Assembly: GCA_009760855.2 (NCBI GenBank)
Contig: WPIO01000091.1
Span: forward strand, 620,001 to 684,000
From: Cristatella mucedo
Taxonomy: Eukaryota; Bryozoa; Phylactolaemata; Cristatellidae
Reading direction: 5' to 3'
Length of the DNA: 64,000 nucleotides
Below, piece by piece: positions 1 to 64,000 of the stretch. How positions within the stretch are numbered: position 1 is the first letter of the stretch; each line of letters starts with the position of its first letter. The position numbers and the translations under genes were made by a program. The notes under the pieces were generated by a model. The model was not told where the DNA came from. It saw nothing but the letters and a program-made list of their open reading frames with translations, and ran no database searches.

Positions 1-447
1 CTGTGTTTACAATGGCTCGTTAGCGACGGCCGCCGCGCCCCCGCCAACCGTTCGAATTCTGTTGTCGCGATATCAATGAAATGGTTTTTGACTGACTAAT
101 AGCCAACCAAGTAATACTCCGCGCATAGTAAAGGAAGGGACTGTCTCACAAGCCTCTGCGAGTTTGCTAGCCTAGCTACGTTAAGGTCAGCTGGAGTAGG
201 AGGTAGCTCCTCCACTTCCCACAATTCCAGATGCCCTCACTACCGGTGGCGCCCAGCTATCCGGTTGTAGCCCGCGCTCCTTGAAATACAACAGCTTCTG
301 GACACTGCTCGCATTGCATTTCCCCCTCGTATTGCGTCGTGATCTGGTAGGCAGTGGTTAATAACTAGTCTGGAGTAGTATGTTGTTATCAGTGTTGTGA
401 AGCTTGCTTAGACTGACAATGCTTTTTTGACCGTTGCAGCATCGGCG
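1..447 (+). promoter_or_regulatory. Upstream region and 5' leader of NCAPG
   Basis: No coding sequence is recognised here. Bases 20-60 are GC- and CpG-rich, unlike the introns, which would suit a promoter edge. A possible 5'UTR intron runs from a donor at 347 (ctg|gtaggc) to an acceptor at 438-439 after a T-rich tract (ccgttgcag), leaving 8 bases before the ATG at 448. Promoter and UTR intron are inference; the transcription start cannot be placed. Confidence 0.35.
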
Positions 448-60473
<60,026 letters not shown>

Positions 60474-61440
60474 AGGACAGCAGTAGATCCTCACTACTAT
60501 CAATTTCGATTGCGTCTGGCAGTAAACGATTGCACTTGCAAGTTTCCAGTGCACAATTTGGGTCGTGACATTCGAGCACTTTACTACTGGGCTAAGACCC
60601 AGCGTGATGGTGAATATTTGAGTTATTATTCGGGCTTATGCCACGAAATGTTTAGCTGGTTTGCCACTACTTGTTATACTCTTTCCATACTAACTTTAAT
60701 CGATTGACTGTCTGGATATTGCTTCAAGTTCTACAGCAGATCTAGTGTTTACTTTTTTTAATGAATTGCATGACGACACCCTTTTTGAAGGATACAAGGA
60801 CAAGACTGGAGGCAAAGGGTATATTTGTCATGTTAGTTATGCAGGGCAGCAGTAAATCTAGACAACAGTGAGTCTGTGGTCTAGAGGGATAGCCTTAACA
60901 GGAATGTCAAGAAAATACTGATGAAATGTGCCCGATAATCCAATATGAGTTTAGGGTTCCTTTCGATAGACAAATATGTTAGACCTGGGATCAGAAGTTC
61001 TGAAGACTTCCGCATTAAAGAAAAATGGTTATGCAAACCATGTCTAACCCGGATGTAAGCCGGAAACAACAAATCTACGATTAAAAAACTTACCGATCTG
61101 TGCATCATATGCGACTTGTATCCCAACTTATCGAACCTTGGTAGATCGCGATACATGCTTGTTGAGGTGCATTCTTTTGACTTTTATGCAGCTCAATTTC
61201 CATCGTCGGTTGATGCCCTGTAAATTCCATAACTCGGCTAATACTTCATGTATCGAAGTGAAATTTGAACTGCTAGTTCAACCCGGCTTGTTTCAAATGA
61301 GCCAAGAAAGATTTGTGATTTCGGTTGGATACATTTTGCTCTATATGTCCACGATTATGGAAAATGGAGCTCCAGGACGTTTGATGACTATACAGTCAGA
61401 TAGGGTTACGTGATTATTCGTCAGCTGTAGAATCCAGCCT
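60474..61440 (+). other. Downstream of the coding model, probable 3'UTR and flank
   Basis: No gene is recognised. AATTAAA-like or ATTAAA strings occur near 61013 and 61081, but there is no clear AATAAA poly(A) signal close to the stop. It may hold the 3'UTR. Confidence 0.4.
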
Positions 61441-61549
61441 GGCGAAGCACCAAGGGGCCAGCCGCTGCGCAAGCTTGGCAGCTGGTCGCGTGACCGGGTG
61501 TCAGGCTCGGCTCCCACCTACTAGGCCAGTGGTGGCAGCTGCAACCCTC

Positions 61550-63830
61550 TGACTTCGCCTCTGTGAAAGGCGGGGAGGGATTGAAGCACAGATGCAACTG
61601 TGTGCCATCTGCATAAAACTAAAGCCTAGGTTGTGCTTGGCGATTACACCCGCGAAAGGGAGAGTTTTCATTATGAAAAAAAGCTGGCTAAGTACAGCCC
61701 CCCTGTGGTACTATACTATATTATAGAGGTTATTTGAATGGCGTTTGCCCATCGCCATCAATGCTTTGGAGTCTCTCCCACTGTGATATGACCTAAACCA
61801 TTGCTGTGCAGTGCTAGGGATTGCAGGCAAGATGAGAGACACTTAAGGACATTTTGATCAATAATGTCTAGCGTAGCTGAAAGACCCAGCAAAACAAGCT
61901 TAGAGACAACCTAAGTCTGCATTTCTGAGAAGGTCGCGTTATACACCGGCAGCAATGTTGGCTCTGCAGAGTGATTAGCTTTAAAACATTAGCACAACTG
62001 ATTTGCTAGTTTTGAAGTTTCGATATAAGGGTTAAGCTTTTCTGCGACAACTCGCACCAGTGTCTCAGAAAGGAATGGCAGTAGGGAAACTAGGCAGAAG
62101 TTATTCAAGTTCCCCTGTTCTGTAGTATTGTAGTATTTTATTATTGTATTATTATTTGTAGTATGTAGTATTGCCATCTGAATGAGTGGTCTAACCGCAG
62201 CCTTTTTGAAAATTGCAGAAACAAGACCGACAGTAATGGACATATTTGTTATGTTATTTGGATTTATCAGCAGCAGATATAGGCATCGCAGAAGGAGAAT
62301 AATGGTGTTCGGGTCTAGAGGGCTATTAGTCTTCTTAGACTGGGAGATACACTACAAGATGAGCTCACTAGTGTCAGGCTTGAAAAATGTGGACATTGAG
62401 GGACTGTATGGAAATTGATGAGAGGGGTCAAGTGGGGATTTTTTATCTTATCGTTGGACTTCCTCTGACCTTGTCTGTCTTTCCGACAAAGGAGCTAGAG
62501 AAAGTTATCTGCTAGGTTACCGAAATAATCACCAGGTAAGGAGCTAACGTGGGAGCAGTTAGGGAGACGACTGATTGTCGGCATAAGCATTTTCGTTTAA
62601 GCATATTTGAGTCGGCTATAATTGATGGAAGCCGGGCTTGACCTTCGCTTGAATAGATTGGTAGGATCAGCAGTAGCCATCAAATGCCAGTCAACAGACA
62701 CCAGTCCTGACCATATTGTGTACAATGTAAATACTCACCCAGAACATTGATTGACGTTATGACTTTACGAGGTAGGCCAGGTTTGATGAAGGATTGAGAC
62801 GAACTGGGGAGGAAGATTTTATGTTTGGACAGTATCAACGTCAAGAGTCTTAAGTTTTGGCCATTCATAGATGAGTCGGGTTGCCAAGAATGGTACAAGT
62901 TACAGACTGAATGAGATCTGCGCGTGAACAAGCGTGCAGACTTTTGTAGTAATAAGAGACGATAGCATACACTCGTGGGAGAATGTTTGATCGGATGCAT
63001 GATATTTTTGCTAGTGGGATCATACCCATTAGGCATGAATCAGTCATTGCATGAAATTTGGTGCACGAGTCGTCGAAATGAATTTTCAAATCTACTAGGA
63101 CGAGGAAATGACGATTTCTTGCATTCAGAATCGAAATGGGATAAGAAAACCTGAAATAAATGAAGACTTGGTATCTGTAGGCCATCGATTACTGCCACCA
63201 TTGTCAACTTGTTGTTGACGGAACGTAAGCTAAGAGATTCGAAAGACGGCTGCAATAGGATTGCAAATGGTTTGAAATTGGAGGAGACATGAGAATCAAT
63301 GGCATCTCCTCGGTTGTGATTGATCTTGGGAGTATTAAAAAAAAAAAAGTTGTGCCTGTCGGAATGGCGTCGGTTGTCATCGGCCTATAAATGGATTTCA
63401 ACCAAGTATCGGTCAAAGCAAGCAGGTCAAGGGTACCTGCCAGTGTTCAGTGGTTAGCAGCATGCCATTGCTGTAGAATAAATAGTTGATCGAATATCTG
63501 TGATCGTTTTTTTGAATGGGACCATGCACGTGAGCTGCAAGAGAAAATGTATCGGCCACTTTACAAAACGCGGCAGATGAAGGCGTATTCGGCACCTAAT
63601 TTTGATTGTAAACATGAATTTTAAAATGGCTATTACAAGGAAGTAAAGATCTCTACTCAGAATCGAAATGAGATCAGAAAAAATGAAGATTAACTTATTT
63701 AACTGCCTCAGTTTACATTGCGGGAGAAGTGCCTTTTCGGCTCTCACCCCGCTTGCAGCAGGCAATAAAGAATTGTCTGCTGCACGACTATAACTTACGA
63801 CCTTGATCGACAAATGCAAGCCCCTAACCC
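61550..63830 (-). pseudogene. LINE-C relic (endonuclease and RT remnants)
   Basis: On the - strand, 63420-62680 contains endonuclease-like pieces: a DTWLKSIY motif near 63400 recalling the family's 'TETWL', then SNHLQSYCSRL and EVFLSHFDSECKKSSF-type sequence. 62243-61990 carries an RT start (IFKKAAVRPL, then VSLLPFLSETLVRVVAEKLN and PYIETSKLANQ). 61900-61750 holds an RT-palm remnant around 'SATLDII'. A TAT/TAG-rich insertion splits the RT start near 62115-62170. It is L2/CR1-like and related to LINE-B, but extends further 5'. All frames are broken. Confidence 0.7.
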
Positions 63831-63929
63831 CTAGGCTAAGCTAAGTATTATTAGGGGTTTACTGCTTATTATGGGTTTAATGAGTATTGCATTCCATAGG
63901 TGCACATTTTCAAGAGTGGCCAAGAGAAA

Positions 63930-63975
63930 GAAGGTGGGAGAGAGAGAGGGGGAAAGAGAGAGACAGACAGACAGA
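63930..63975. repeat. GA/CAGA-rich tract at the window end
   Basis: 'gggagagagagagggggaaa' and 'gagagacagacagacagag' form an impure GA/GACA repeat. Confidence 0.85.
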
Positions 63976-64000
63976 GTAGTGGGTAGCTTCAGGAGATATG

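Overview
The window comes from an animal (metazoan) nuclear genome and is essentially one long, intron-rich gene with its repeats. The gene is the orthologue of condensin I subunit G (NCAPG/CAP-G). It runs on the + strand from the start codon at 448 to about 60473, in 21 inferred coding exons (about 1115 codons). Exons 1-20 are joined by canonical GT-AG junctions whose phases agree throughout and whose residues follow the family in order. Order along the protein: N-terminal HEAT region (exons 1-8), charged helical hairpin region (exon 9), second HEAT region (exons 10-15, with an acidic loop in exon 12), and a long, low-complexity basic/Ser/Pro C-terminal tail (exons 16-21). The terminal exon is the only weak part of the model. 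No other complete host gene was recognised on either strand.

Introns range from 83 bp to about 8.6 kb. The large ones are filled with decayed transposable elements: two families of L2/CR1-like LINEs, called here LINE-A (3' tail of (TAA)n) and LINE-B (3' tail of ATTAC-type repeats); a third LINE copy with endonuclease and RT remnants (LINE-C) downstream of the gene; a tRNA-derived SINE family (seven copies) whose 3' tail matches that of LINE-A; two further tRNA-like SINE copies; broken Tc1-type (DD34E) transposases; and long TG, CT, GA, AT and TAA microsatellites.

Layout: 1-447 upstream/5' leader; 448-8532 exons 1-6; 8533-22772 LINE-rich introns with exons 7-8 and a Tc1 relic; 22773-33414 exons 9-11 around an 8.6-kb intron; 33415-49103 exons 12-15 with a stacked LINE-A cluster and AT/TG/palindrome structures; 53186-54552 compact exons 16-19; 54553-60201 a 5.6-kb intron carrying a degenerate satellite with about 160-177 bp period (about 15 units); 60202-60473 last exons; 60474-64000 downstream, mostly an antisense LINE-C relic.

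The animal group cannot be fixed from this sequence. L2-like LINEs, tRNA SINEs and Tc1 elements together suggest a non-mammalian animal, probably an invertebrate, but this is inference. I saw no new multi-gene system. The most unusual structures are the nucleosome-length satellite inside intron 19, the SINE/LINE shared tail, and a LINE-A insertion next to the YADD motif of a LINE-B copy.
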